64,000 bases of DNA, taken from Rhodospirillales bacterium (GTDB lineage: Bacteria > Pseudomonadota > Alphaproteobacteria > Reyranellales > Reyranellaceae). Shown piece by piece: positions 1-7,309 of this stretch; the first letter of the stretch is position 1; every line of letters starts with the position of its first letter. The position numbers were made by a program, and so were the translations under genes. The notes below the pieces were generated by a model. It worked only from the letters and a program-made list of their open reading frames with translations. It made no database searches and had not been told where the DNA came from. The stretch lies in the NCBI GenBank assembly GCA_016185145.1, contig JACPOB010000072.1:1-64000 (forward strand). Reading direction: 5' to 3'.

Positions 1-1
1 G

Positions 2-565
2 CGCAATCCGATCTATCTCTCGACCTTCACCGGCCGGCCGCCCGACGAGCCCAGCGTGCTGGGCGAGGCGCTGAACGAGGTGTTCATCCCCCTCTTCCAG
101 CAGCAGTTCCCCGAGATCGTCGATTTCTGGCTGCCGCCCGAAGGCTGCTCCTACCGCATCGCTGTGGTGTCGATGAAGAAGGCCTACGCCGGCCACGCCA
201 AGCGCGTGATGATGGGCGTGTGGAGCTACCTGCGGCAGTTCATGTACACCAAGTGGGTGGTCGTCGTGGACGCCGACATCGACGCGCGCAACTGGAAGGA
301 CGTGATGTGGGCGATGTCCACGCGCATGGACCCGGCGCGCGACATTACCGTGATCGAGAACACGCCGATCGACTATCTCGACTTCGCGAGCCCGGTGTCG
401 GGCCTGGGCTCGAAGATCGGGCTCGACGCGACGGACAAATTTCCCGGCGAGACCAACCGCGAATGGGGCCGCCAGATCCGCATGGAACAGGCGGTCATCG
501 ACAAGGTCGATGCCATGTGGAGCGAGCTTGGTCTACCGGGCAGTGGCAAGAAGATCTGGCGCTGA
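2..565 (+). CDS. ubiD: UbiD family decarboxylase, C-terminal part (gene enters from the left edge)
   Basis: The open frame runs from the window edge to a TGA at 563-565, so only about the last 187 residues are present. Visible UbiD hallmarks are the segment [14 protein letters not shown], then [24 protein letters not shown] and [13 protein letters not shown]. UbiD uses prenylated FMN to decarboxylate aromatic or unsaturated acids; the classical role is 4-hydroxy-3-polyprenylbenzoate decarboxylation in ubiquinone synthesis. The first ATG inside the window (56) is internal and not the true start. Whether it is the ubiquinone enzyme or a catabolic paralogue cannot be settled without the N-terminus and upstream neighbours. 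Confidence 0.88.
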   Translation, partial: RNPIYLSTFTGRPPDEPSVLGEALNEVFIPLFQQQFPEIVDFWLPPEGCSYRIAVVSMKKAYAGHAKRVMMGVWSYLRQFMYTKWVVVVDADIDARNWKDVMWAMSTRMDPARDITVIENTPIDYLDFASPVSGLGSKIGLDATDKFPGETNREWGRQIRMEQAVIDKVDAMWSELGLPGSGKKIWR

Positions 566-727
566 CTGTGTATCCCTCTCCAGCGCGGATACCGCGCTGG
601 GGAGGTGTCGCCGTCATACGGCGACGGAGGGGTCAGGGGCCACAACGCCGCTGTTGCCTATGACCCCTCCGCCCGCTTCGCGGGCACCTCCCCTTCGCGG
701 TTTCCGCGAAGGGGAGGAACGAAGAAA
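566..727. repeat. Intergenic cluster of four palindromes
   Basis: The gap between ubiD and the convergent oxidoreductase is almost entirely palindromic. It contains a 9-bp hairpin (CCAGCGCGG 580-588 with 592-600), an 8-bp hairpin (607-614 with 618-625), a long-range pair GGAGGGGTCA/TGACCCCTCC (626-635 with 661-670) and a 14-bp hairpin CCTCCCCTTCGCGG (687-700 with 704-717). The layout matches a mobile REP-like mosaic; it may also terminate transcription from both sides. Confidence 0.7.
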
Positions 728-1795
728 TCAGCGCCGCATCCCAGACAACACCTTCTCGGCTACGAGCTTTCGTCCGACCGCGGCGTCCGCTTCCGAAGCA
801 CCGCGCGTGGCGCCGCTGATCGCCACCTTGTCGAGGCCGAGCGCCTGCAGTTCCTTCAGACGCTCGATGCAGCGTTCGGGCGGGCCGACGATGGCCATGC
901 GGTCGACGAAGTCGTCGGTCAGCGTGCCGGCCTGGCGGGAGTCGCCTCTTGTGTGGGCCTTCATGTCGTAGTTGCTGTGCAGCGCCTTGAGGACCTGGCG
1001 GTCACCGGCCGAGGTCGGCACCTCGGTCTTGCCGTGCATCACCGAGAAGCGCGCGAAAGTCGTCAGGCCGCCGCGCACCAGGCTGCGAGCCTTGTCCATG
1101 TCGGTGTGGCAGCCGAGATTGAGATAGGCGCCGAAGGCGATGCCGTCGGGATCGAGCCCCGCCTCCTTGCGCGTCTTCTTGGCGAGCGCGATGCCCCATT
1201 CCAGGCGCTCGACGTCGGCGCCCAGCGCGAACATCACGCGGTCGGCCAGAAGGGCGGCGATGGCGATCACCTTGGGGCCGCTGGCCGCGACCTCGACCGG
1301 CACCTTGGGCCCGCCGGCGATCCAGGCGATGCGGCTCGCGGACGGCGCATCGTGCAGATGCAGCCCCGACATCGGCGGCGCCACGTCGGACGGGATGTCG
1401 ATTTCGTCGAAGGCAACCGACTCGCCCCTGAGATACGCCTGGAGCTGCCGCAGATAACGCTCGAACTGCGCCAGCCGCGCCGGCGCGCGGCCGAGATGGG
1501 CCAGGGCCGAATCGCCGCGGCCGATGCCCAACACAGCGCGGCCGCTGGAGATGCGGTTGACGCTGGTGATGGCGGTCGCCGTCGCCGCGGCATGGCGCGT
1601 CACCGAGTTGGTGACGCCGGTGCCCAGTCCCAGCCTGGTCGTGGCCGTGGCGGCGAGCGCCAGCGCGACATAGGGATCGCCCGACAGGTTCTGCGAATCG
1701 ACGACCAGCATGCCGTCCCAGCCGGCGGCCTCGATCTGCTGCGCGGCGCGTGCCGCGCCGCGCGCCGCCGCGACGGTCGTCATCCACAATTGCAC
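728..1795 (-). CDS. LLM-class flavin-dependent oxidoreductase (luciferase-like)
   Basis: A 355-residue protein with the TIM-barrel luciferase-like pattern: an early AAGWDGMLVVDSQ, then PYVALALAATATTRLGLGTGV, an arginine/serine-rich loop at NRISSGRAVLGIGRGDSAL and a C-terminal VGPPERCIERLKEL segment. The family binds FMN or F420 and oxidises or reduces diverse small molecules; the substrate is not deducible. I chose a GTG start at 1795 because GGGAGG lies 6 bases upstream. The frame stays open further upstream, but that part is antisense-like to the next gene. It follows the EEP-family gene at 1828-2811 by 32 bp and is probably cotranscribed. Confidence 0.82.
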   Translation of the reverse strand: MQLWMTTVAAARGAARAAQQIEAAGWDGMLVVDSQNLSGDPYVALALAATATTRLGLGTGVTNSVTRHAAATATAITSVNRISSGRAVLGIGRGDSALAHLGRAPARLAQFERYLRQLQAYLRGESVAFDEIDIPSDVAPPMSGLHLHDAPSASRIAWIAGGPKVPVEVAASGPKVIAIAALLADRVMFALGADVERLEWGIALAKKTRKEAGLDPDGIAFGAYLNLGCHTDMDKARSLVRGGLTTFARFSVMHGKTEVPTSAGDRQVLKALHSNYDMKAHTRGDSRQAGTLTDDFVDRMAIVGPPERCIERLKELQALGLDKVAISGATRGASEADAAVGRKLVAEKVLSGMRR

Positions 1796-1827
1796 GTCGT
1801 TTCCTCCCTGGTCCGGGAGGCGTTCTA

Positions 1828-2811
1828 TCAGCTCTTGCCGTTCTGCACGATCTGCGTCAGCCGCTGGCCATCGATATCGGTGTCGATCTGCACCCAGATC
1901 GGGAAATGGTCGGAGAGTTGGTAGGTGAACTGGGTGGGCGTCATGCCGCCGGCCGGGAACAGTTCCTTGATGTGCGCCTCGGAAACGTAGAAGTCGAGCG
2001 TGCCGCCGCGATTGCTGAAGCGTTCGGCAAGGGTCGGCAGGTGCAGGATCTGGTCGTAGCGGGCGCTCTTGCCGAGATTGGAGCCCTGCACCGTCGTGTC
2101 GCCGACCTTGAGTTCGACCAGCGAATTCGGAACCTGGAGCCCGCGCTTGGTCAGCGCCTTGAAGGTCTTGTCGTTGAGTGACGGCGTGTTGAAGTCGCCC
2201 ATGACGATCAGGTCGGTGTCCTCGACCGCCTTTTGCTTGAAGCGACCGTCTATCCAGTCGGCCAGCAACGCAAGCTCGGCAGCGCGCCCGTCGACGCTGT
2301 CGCCCCAACGGGCGTGGGTGGCGAGCACGATGAAGTCGAAGTTGCCGGCGCGGAACGAGCACATGTAAGGCGCCCGCCAGAACGACTGCTTGGCAAGATA
2401 CTCCTTGGCCTTCTTGGCGCGCGGGGCGTCGACCTCGGCAGCGAGGCCGTTGAACGAAACAGCACGGCGATCGAACAGGAAGCCGACGCGCTCGCGGTTG
2501 CCGCCCGAATCATCGATCCAATCGGAATAGACCAGGTCCCAGCTCGGCCCCAGGATCTCGCAGACCCGCCCATAGTCGTGGAGGTTGTCGCGCAACTCGA
2601 CCAGGGCGATCAGGTCGAACTGGCCCAGGATCTCGGCGATGTAGTGGATCGCCGCCTCGCTACGCGGCTGCTTGCCGAATTCGCGAATGTTCCAGATGGC
2701 GACGTTGATGGTCTGGTCGAGCTGCGACGGCGGAATCTTCGCCGCCTTGATGCGCTCCTTGAGCGCGAGCAGGCCCGCGGCTATTTCAGGCGACACGTCT
2801 CCATGGTGCAT
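1828..2811 (-). CDS. Endonuclease/exonuclease/phosphatase (EEP) superfamily protein
   Basis: A 327-residue protein carrying the EEP motif series in order: VAIWNIREF (metal-site Asn), LIALVELRD (catalytic Glu), ATHARWG (His), VMGDFNTP (Asp/Asn) and a terminal SDHFPIWVQ (Asp-His pair). The fold hydrolyses phosphodiesters in DNA, RNA or phospholipid headgroups with Mg2+. There is no signal peptide, so it is likely cytosolic. The closest styles are bacterial DNase I-like nucleases; the real substrate is unknown. It is divergent from the TetR gene, so the TetR site at 2917-2935 lies in a shared control region. Confidence 0.82.
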   Translation of the reverse strand: MHHGDVSPEIAAGLLALKERIKAAKIPPSQLDQTINVAIWNIREFGKQPRSEAAIHYIAEILGQFDLIALVELRDNLHDYGRVCEILGPSWDLVYSDWIDDSGGNRERVGFLFDRRAVSFNGLAAEVDAPRAKKAKEYLAKQSFWRAPYMCSFRAGNFDFIVLATHARWGDSVDGRAAELALLADWIDGRFKQKAVEDTDLIVMGDFNTPSLNDKTFKALTKRGLQVPNSLVELKVGDTTVQGSNLGKSARYDQILHLPTLAERFSNRGGTLDFYVSEAHIKELFPAGGMTPTQFTYQLSDHFPIWVQIDTDIDGQRLTQIVQNGKS

Positions 2812-2916
2812 GTGATCCCCCGCTGTCGATCACCCTGCATCTTATGGTGGAAAATCGCCTTCATCAAGGCAACCGATCGTCGCCGTAAAAACGCCCTGCC
2901 TGCCACGGCCGCCTCG

Positions 2917-2935
2917 ATGTAAACTACCTTAACAT
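2917..2935. promoter_or_regulatory. Candidate TetR operator overlapping the regulator's start codon
   Basis: The site reads ATGTAAA-N5-TTAACAT, an imperfect inverted repeat. Its last two bases belong to the ATG of the TetR gene (2934). The same pattern recurs at 3605-3623 upstream of the next gene, which argues for one regulator binding both and repressing itself. Confidence 0.6.
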
Positions 2936-3572
2936 GAGTTGGAAAAAGCGCGATCGCGAGGAGCGCGGCTATCACCACGGCAATCTGCGCGAGGCGCTGA
3001 TCCAGGCCGCGCGCGAACTGATTGCCGAGAAGGGCCCGGCGGGCTTCACCTTTGCCGATGCCGCGCGCTCGGCCGGCGTCAGCGCGGCCGCCCCCTACCG
3101 TCATTTCCGCGATCGCGATGCCCTGCTGGCCGACGTCGCTCGCGAGGGCTTCCAGCGCTTCGAAGCCATGCTGTCGACCGGCTGGGCGGGCGGCAAGCCT
3201 GACCCGCTTACCGCCTTCAACAACGTCGGCAAGGCCTATCTCGCCTTCGCTCGCGCCGAGCCCGCCTACTACACGGCCATGTTCGAGGCGGGACTGCCGC
3301 CCGATCTCAACGCCGAATTGCGGGCTGCCGGCGATCGCGCTTTCGCCGTGCTGCGCACCGCAGCCGACGCCCTCGTCGGACTGCTGCCCGCCGGCAAGCG
3401 GCCGCCCGCCCTGATGATGAGCCTGCATGTCTGGGCGATGGCGCACGGCATCGCCTCGCTGTTCGGCCGCGGTGATGCCGGCCGCCGCACCCTGCCGATG
3501 ACCGCCGAGGAGCTGCTGGAATCGCAAATGCTCATTTACCTGCAAGGATTGGGTTTTCCCCAAAAAGTCTGA
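2934..3572 (+). CDS. TetR/AcrR family transcriptional regulator, WHG-type C-terminus
   Basis: A 212-residue one-domain-plus-HTH repressor. The N-terminal HTH is typical: NLREALIQAARELIAEKG, FTFADAARSAGVSAAAPYRHFRDRDALL (about residues 17-65). The rest is the all-helical ligand domain of the WHG class (FEAGLPPDLN, LMMSLHVWAMAHGIASL). The effector is unknown. The start codon is embedded in the candidate operator, there is no clear Shine-Dalgarno sequence upstream, and leaderless translation is possible. The second operator copy precedes the DUF2852 gene at 3658, its most likely target. Confidence 0.9.
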   Translation: MSWKKRDREERGYHHGNLREALIQAARELIAEKGPAGFTFADAARSAGVSAAAPYRHFRDRDALLADVAREGFQRFEAMLSTGWAGGKPDPLTAFNNVGKAYLAFARAEPAYYTAMFEAGLPPDLNAELRAAGDRAFAVLRTAADALVGLLPAGKRPPALMMSLHVWAMAHGIASLFGRGDAGRRTLPMTAEELLESQMLIYLQGLGFPQKV

Positions 3573-3604
3573 CCGGCCCTTGACTCCGCCGGTAGGGATG
3601 CCCA

Positions 3605-3629
3605 ATGTAAATGTCGTTAACATTTACAT
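3605..3629. promoter_or_regulatory. Candidate TetR operator upstream of the DUF2852 gene
   Basis: ATGTAAA-N5-TTAACAT (3605-3623) repeats the site over the TetR start. The region also forms a perfect 9-bp inverted repeat, ATGTAAATG (3605-3613) with CATTTACAT (3621-3629). A further GTTAAC follows at 3632-3637. It lies about 30 bp before the start of the membrane gene, in promoter position. Confidence 0.6.
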
Positions 3630-3657
3630 CCGTTAACACCAAACGAGGGAGCCCCCG

Positions 3658-4098
3658 ATGACGGGCAGCCTGATGGAAAGACTGGACGACATCCCGAAGC
3701 CCGCCTGGATCGCCCTTCTGGTCGTGAGCTTCATCCTCTTCTGGCCGATCGGCCTCGCCCTTCTCATCTACCTGAAATGGAGTGGACGCATGTTTTGCTC
3801 TCGCCGTTATGGCCACTGGTCGGGACCCGAGGGTCGTGAAGCCCGCCGCGAGGCACGCGAAGAATGGCGCGCCTGGAAGCGCCGTCATCGCTGGGGCGGC
3901 GGGAGCAGCGGCAACGTCGCCTTCGACGAGTATCGTGAGGAGACGCTGCGCAAGCTCGACGAGGAGCAGCGCGAGTTCCGTGATTTCCTCGACCGGTTGC
4001 GCGCCGCCAAGGACCGCGCCGAGTTCGACCAGTTCATGGACGAGCGGCGCAGCCGCCCGCCCACCGCCGAACCGCCGGCTCCGTCTCCCTCCGCTTGA
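3658..4098 (+). CDS. DUF2852 domain membrane protein
   Basis: A 146-residue protein with one hydrophobic segment near residues 16-40 (WIALLVVSFILFWPIGLALL), then a basic arginine-rich linker and the DUF2852 signature NVAFDEYREETLRKLDEEQREF followed by a helical tail with AKDRAEFDQFM. The C-terminus is proline-rich. DUF2852 proteins are small inner-membrane proteins of alphaproteobacteria with no assigned function. The gene is monocistronic: it has its own operator-like site upstream and a strong terminator downstream, and is probably controlled by the neighbouring TetR protein. Confidence 0.85.
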   Translation: MTGSLMERLDDIPKPAWIALLVVSFILFWPIGLALLIYLKWSGRMFCSRRYGHWSGPEGREARREAREEWRAWKRRHRWGGGSSGNVAFDEYREETLRKLDEEQREFRDFLDRLRAAKDRAEFDQFMDERRSRPPTAEPPAPSPSA

Positions 4099-4114
4099 AT
4101 GGCCGGTTCTCATG

Positions 4115-4146
4115 CCCCTCCCGTCGCCCCGACGGGAGGGGTTTTT
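4115..4146 (+). terminator. Rho-independent terminator after the DUF2852 gene
   Basis: A perfect 11-bp stem, CCCCTCCCGTC (4115-4125) with GACGGGAGGGG (4131-4141), a 5-base loop and a run of five T. The opposite gene ends at 4151, so it may serve only the plus strand. Confidence 0.9.
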
Positions 4147-4150
4147 CATG

Positions 4151-4861
4151 TCAATGGTCGAGCTTCATCGGCAAGCGCATCTCGACCGACCGCTCGGCAA
4201 GATCGAGCAGCACGGCGTAGGCATAGCGGGCGTTCTGCTCGAGCGGGGCGTCGTCAGCCAGCGCATCGCGCCCCCAGGCGGCAACGACCTCGGCATCCGC
4301 CTTCCAGGTTGCGGCATTGAGCTCCTGGAGCTGGCGGCGCAGCGTCGCCGTCGAGCCCACGACCACGCGCCGGCCGTCGACGCCCTCGCCCTCGAAGGTG
4401 AACTCGAAAGGATTGGGCAGCCACAGCTCCACGTTGCGCACCAGGTGGGAATAGCGCGAGCGAAAGCCCGCGACGTTACTGCGCATCAGTACGGGATCGT
4501 TGTCCCATTCCTCGGGCAGGCTGGCCGGCCGGCGAACCGCCGAATGTTCGGCATAGGCCGCCCACAACACCAGCGAGCCGAAACCGTCCCATCCCGGACG
4601 GCCCGTGTAATAGGCAGCATCGAGGTCCTCGCTCCAGTCGAACGGCTCGGCGATGCGGTCGCCGAGCGACTGGTTGAGTTCGACACGCCAGGTGAGGATT
4701 GCCTGGAGAATCTCCTGGATATCCAGCTCCTGGTCGCCGGAGCCGGCACGACGCCCGATGCGGAACTGTGTGCCGCGCTCGCGAGCCGTTCTCTCCGAAA
4801 CATTTTCCCACTCACCGGCATAGTAGCGCGTGAGCGACCCGACATAGACGTCGAGGGCCAT
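4151..4861 (-). CDS. Hypothetical protein, 236 residues
   Basis: I do not recognise this family. The likely start is the ATG at 4861 (MALDVYVGSLTRYY), because the 59 residues encoded by the longer frame to 5038 look non-coding and reach into a palindrome. The protein is soluble and rich in Trp, Asp and Glu, with WSEDLDAAYYTGRPGWDGFGSLVLWAAYAEH in the middle and a C-terminal helix ending in LLDLAERSVEMRLPMKLDH. No signal peptide or membrane segment is visible. It stands alone, convergent to the DUF2852 gene, with a palindrome about 165 bp upstream that may control it. Confidence 0.65.
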   Translation of the reverse strand: MALDVYVGSLTRYYAGEWENVSERTARERGTQFRIGRRAGSGDQELDIQEILQAILTWRVELNQSLGDRIAEPFDWSEDLDAAYYTGRPGWDGFGSLVLWAAYAEHSAVRRPASLPEEWDNDPVLMRSNVAGFRSRYSHLVRNVELWLPNPFEFTFEGEGVDGRRVVVGSTATLRRQLQELNAATWKADAEVVAAWGRDALADDAPLEQNARYAYAVLLDLAERSVEMRLPMKLDH

Positions 4862-5024
4862 GAACGAGGGGTCCCTTTGCTTGCTGCGGGCGGTTCTCGC
4901 CTCTGCCACTTGCAGTTGTTCTAGGCGGAATTTGAACCCGCGCAAACTACCGAAAGCAAATACCTGACTGACAACGCGCGCACCGACATCGCCGTTGCAC
5001 AGGGCCTCGCTGCGACCCTCTCGG

Positions 5025-5049
5025 GGAATACTATCCACAATAGTATTCC
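5025..5049. promoter_or_regulatory. Perfect 10-bp inverted repeat in a 277-bp gene-free stretch
   Basis: GGAATACTAT (5025-5034) and ATAGTATTCC (5040-5049) are exact reverse complements separated by CCACA. The surrounding gap (4862-5138) is less GC-rich than its neighbours and holds no gene I can support. It could be an operator for the hypothetical gene ending at 4151, or a hairpin. Confidence 0.5.
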
Positions 5050-5138
5050 ACCCGAGATATTCTACGCGAAACTTAATGGCGCAAAACGCGCCTAAAGCAC
5101 AATCCGCCCAGCTCGGAATCAGCTGATCGGATTCGGCT

Positions 5139-6128
5139 CTATTGCGGCTCGATGTTGAGGCTCTTCACCAGCTCGATCCAGACCGGTCCCTGCTCCGCCA
5201 GGATCTTCTCGAAGAAGACATGGTCCTGGGCCGCGGTGTCGATGCCGAAGGTGTCGAGGATCTTCTGGATGCGCTCGCTCTTGCCCGCCTCGACCATCAT
5301 GTCGGAGAGCTTGACCACGACGTCCTTGGGCATCGCGGCCGGGCCGACCAGGCAGATGAAGCCCTGTACCTGGAAGGCCTTGTCGTTGACGCCCTGCTCG
5401 ATGAAGGTCGCGACGTCGGGCAGCTTGCGCATGCGCGTGCTGGTCGGGACGGCGATCGGCCGGCCGTTGCCGCTTTGCAGCACCGCCGCAGCGGCGGCAT
5501 AGCTGCCGCTGCCGCCCTGCACGGCACCGGAGGCGACATCGATCCACATCGGCGCCTCGCCGCGGTAGTGGACGGCTTCCATCTTGAGCCCGAGCGAGCG
5601 GTTCAGCGCCTCGACGGCGCAATGGCTGTAGGAGCCCGCACCGTAGGTGCCGAGGCTCACCTTGTTGTTGCGGGCGTACTCGGCGAACTCCTTGACGTTC
5701 TTGGCCGGCACGTTCTTGGTGATGATGGTCGGCAGGTGGCCGGCGTCCATCCACGAGATCGGCACGAAGTCCTTGTCCGGATCGTAGGGCAGCTTCTTGA
5801 ACAGCACCTTGTTCATGATCATCGTGGTCGAGATCGTCCACATCAGCGTGTAGCCGTCGGGCGCCGCGCTCTTGACCTGTTCGGCGGCGATGGCGCCGCT
5901 CGCGCCGGCCTTGTTCTCGACATGCACGGGCTGGCCGGTCTTCTGCGAAATCGCCTCGCCGTAGGCGCGCGCGAAGGTGTCGGTGAGACCGCCGGCCGGA
6001 TAGCCGCAGATGATCTTGATGGGCTTACTGGGCCAAGCCTGGGCGATGGCCGGGGCCGGAAGAGCAGCCGCCGCGGCGGCAGCGGAACCATAGCGCAGCA
6101 ACTCGCGACGCGACGCACGCACGATCAT
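5139..6128 (-). CDS. TctC/Bug family periplasmic solute-binding protein (copy 1)
   Basis: A 329-residue binding protein. The N-terminus has a Tat-like signal, RASRRELLRYG, then an Ala-rich hydrophobic stretch and cleavage after PAPAIAQA. The mature part begins WPSKPIKIICGYPAGGLTDTFAR, the standard Bug opening. Family members bind carboxylates or other small organic molecules for TTT-type transporters, but no TctA/TctB permease is nearby. I chose ATG 6128 because GGGAGG lies six bases upstream; the ATG at 6134 directly abuts it. It is closely similar to the binding protein encoded at 6270-7256, and both appear to stem from one duplication. Confidence 0.88.
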   Translation of the reverse strand: MIVRASRRELLRYGSAAAAAAALPAPAIAQAWPSKPIKIICGYPAGGLTDTFARAYGEAISQKTGQPVHVENKAGASGAIAAEQVKSAAPDGYTLMWTISTTMIMNKVLFKKLPYDPDKDFVPISWMDAGHLPTIITKNVPAKNVKEFAEYARNNKVSLGTYGAGSYSHCAVEALNRSLGLKMEAVHYRGEAPMWIDVASGAVQGGSGSYAAAAAVLQSGNGRPIAVPTSTRMRKLPDVATFIEQGVNDKAFQVQGFICLVGPAAMPKDVVVKLSDMMVEAGKSERIQKILDTFGIDTAAQDHVFFEKILAEQGPVWIELVKSLNIEPQ

Positions 6129-6157
6129 GAACATCCTCCCTGCGGCGCGTCTTGTTG

Positions 6158-6241
6158 ATAATGACGGTCTAGGCCGTCTTGATCGCGCCAAGCCTTCAGC
6201 ATGGCTGCGAATTCGGGGTCCGTAAAGGCGGGTTCGTGGCG
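6158..6241 (-). pseudogene. Remnant of a CoA-transferase 3' end (duplication scar)
   Basis: On the minus strand one frame reads EPAFTDPEFAAMLKAW, which parallels the C-terminus of the intact CoA-transferase at 7310 (AGFTGAEIDAMLKSG). DNA-level agreement is clear over roughly 70 bases (GCCATGCTGAA is shared, then GCGCGA-CAAGAC). The CoA-transferase end lies in the same position before both TctC genes. This suggests that a unit made of the transferase 3' end plus tctC was tandemly duplicated and that the transferase part then decayed. Confidence 0.55.
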
Positions 6242-6269
6242 GCCCAAAGGCAGCCGTTTCGCTCACCGA

Positions 6270-7256
6270 TTATTGCGGCTCGATGTTCAGGCTCTTGATG
6301 ACGTCGACCACCACCGGTCCTTCCTCGTCCAGTACCTTCCTGAAGTAGGCGCGGTCGCGTGCCGCCTCGTCGATGCCGAAAGTGTCGATGATCTTCTGGA
6401 TGCGCTCGGTCTTGCCGCCTTCGACCATGAGATCGGAGAGCTTGAGGACGATCTCTTCCGGCGTGCCCGCTGGGGCGCAGCAGCCCACCCAGCCGCGCAC
6501 TTGGAATGCCTTCTCCTGGAGACCCTGCTCGACGAAGGTCGGCACGTCCGGCAGCTTCTTCATGCGCTCCAGGGTCGGCACGGCGATCGGACGGCCCGCC
6601 CCCGACTGCAGCACGGCGTTGGCCGAAGCGTAGCTGCCGCTGGCGCCCTGCACGGCGCCGGAGGCCACGTCCTGCCACATCAGCGCTTCGCCGCGGTAGT
6701 GGACCGCTTCCATCTTGAGCCCGTAGTGGCGGTTCAGCGTCTCCGCCACGACGTGGGCGTAGGAGCCTATGCCATAGGTCGCGAGCGACACCTTGCGGTC
6801 GCGCGCCCAGGCGGCGAATTCGGGAATGGTCTTGGCCGGCACGTCCTTGTTGATGATGGTCGGCAGATGGCCGGTGTTGAACCAGGCGACCAGGGCAAAA
6901 TCCTTGTCGGGATCGTACGGCAGCTTCTTGAACAGCACCTTGTTCTGAACCATCGTCGTGGAGTTGGTGAACATCAGCGTGTAGCCGTCGGCCGGCGAGG
7001 CCTTCACCATCTCCGCGCCGATCGCGCCGGCGGCACCTGTCTTGTTCTCGACCACCACCGGCTGGCCGACCTTCTGGCCGACATATTCGCCGTAGGCGCG
7101 GGCGAAGACGTCGGTCAGTCCGCCGGCCGGATAGGTGACGATGATCTTGATCGGCTTGTTCGGCCAAGCCTGTGCGATGGCAGGCGCCGGCAGAGCGCTC
7201 AAAGCGACGAGCGAGCCGTAGCGCAACACTTCGCGACGCGTCGGGCGGACCATCAT
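6270..7256 (-). CDS. TctC/Bug family periplasmic solute-binding protein (copy 2)
   Basis: A 328-residue paralogue of the binding protein at 5139-6128. It starts at two successive ATG codons (7256 or 7253) behind GGGAGG. The Tat-like signal is PTRREVLRYGSLVALSALPAPAIAQA, and the mature opening is WPNKPIKIIVTYPAGGLTDVFAR. Both copies share KVLFKKLPYDPDKDF, GHLPTII and the terminal SLNIEPQ. This copy has a Cys pair (WVGCCAPAGTP) that is absent in copy 1, and the divergence suggests different ligands. It sits directly after the CoA-transferase gene, suggesting uptake of an acid that is then activated to a CoA ester. Confidence 0.88.
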   Translation of the reverse strand: MMVRPTRREVLRYGSLVALSALPAPAIAQAWPNKPIKIIVTYPAGGLTDVFARAYGEYVGQKVGQPVVVENKTGAAGAIGAEMVKASPADGYTLMFTNSTTMVQNKVLFKKLPYDPDKDFALVAWFNTGHLPTIINKDVPAKTIPEFAAWARDRKVSLATYGIGSYAHVVAETLNRHYGLKMEAVHYRGEALMWQDVASGAVQGASGSYASANAVLQSGAGRPIAVPTLERMKKLPDVPTFVEQGLQEKAFQVRGWVGCCAPAGTPEEIVLKLSDLMVEGGKTERIQKIIDTFGIDEAARDRAYFRKVLDEEGPVVVDVIKSLNIEPQ

Positions 7257-7309
7257 CTCTTCCTCCCCATCAACTTCAATGGGGGCGCCCGCAGTGACGG
7301 TCTTGTACG

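Noticed and set aside
605..1924. A 439-codon plus-strand open frame across the flavin oxidoreductase
   Set aside because: It lies antisense to a clear luciferase-like gene and its product is Arg/Ala/His-rich shadow sequence, as expected of GC-rich DNA.
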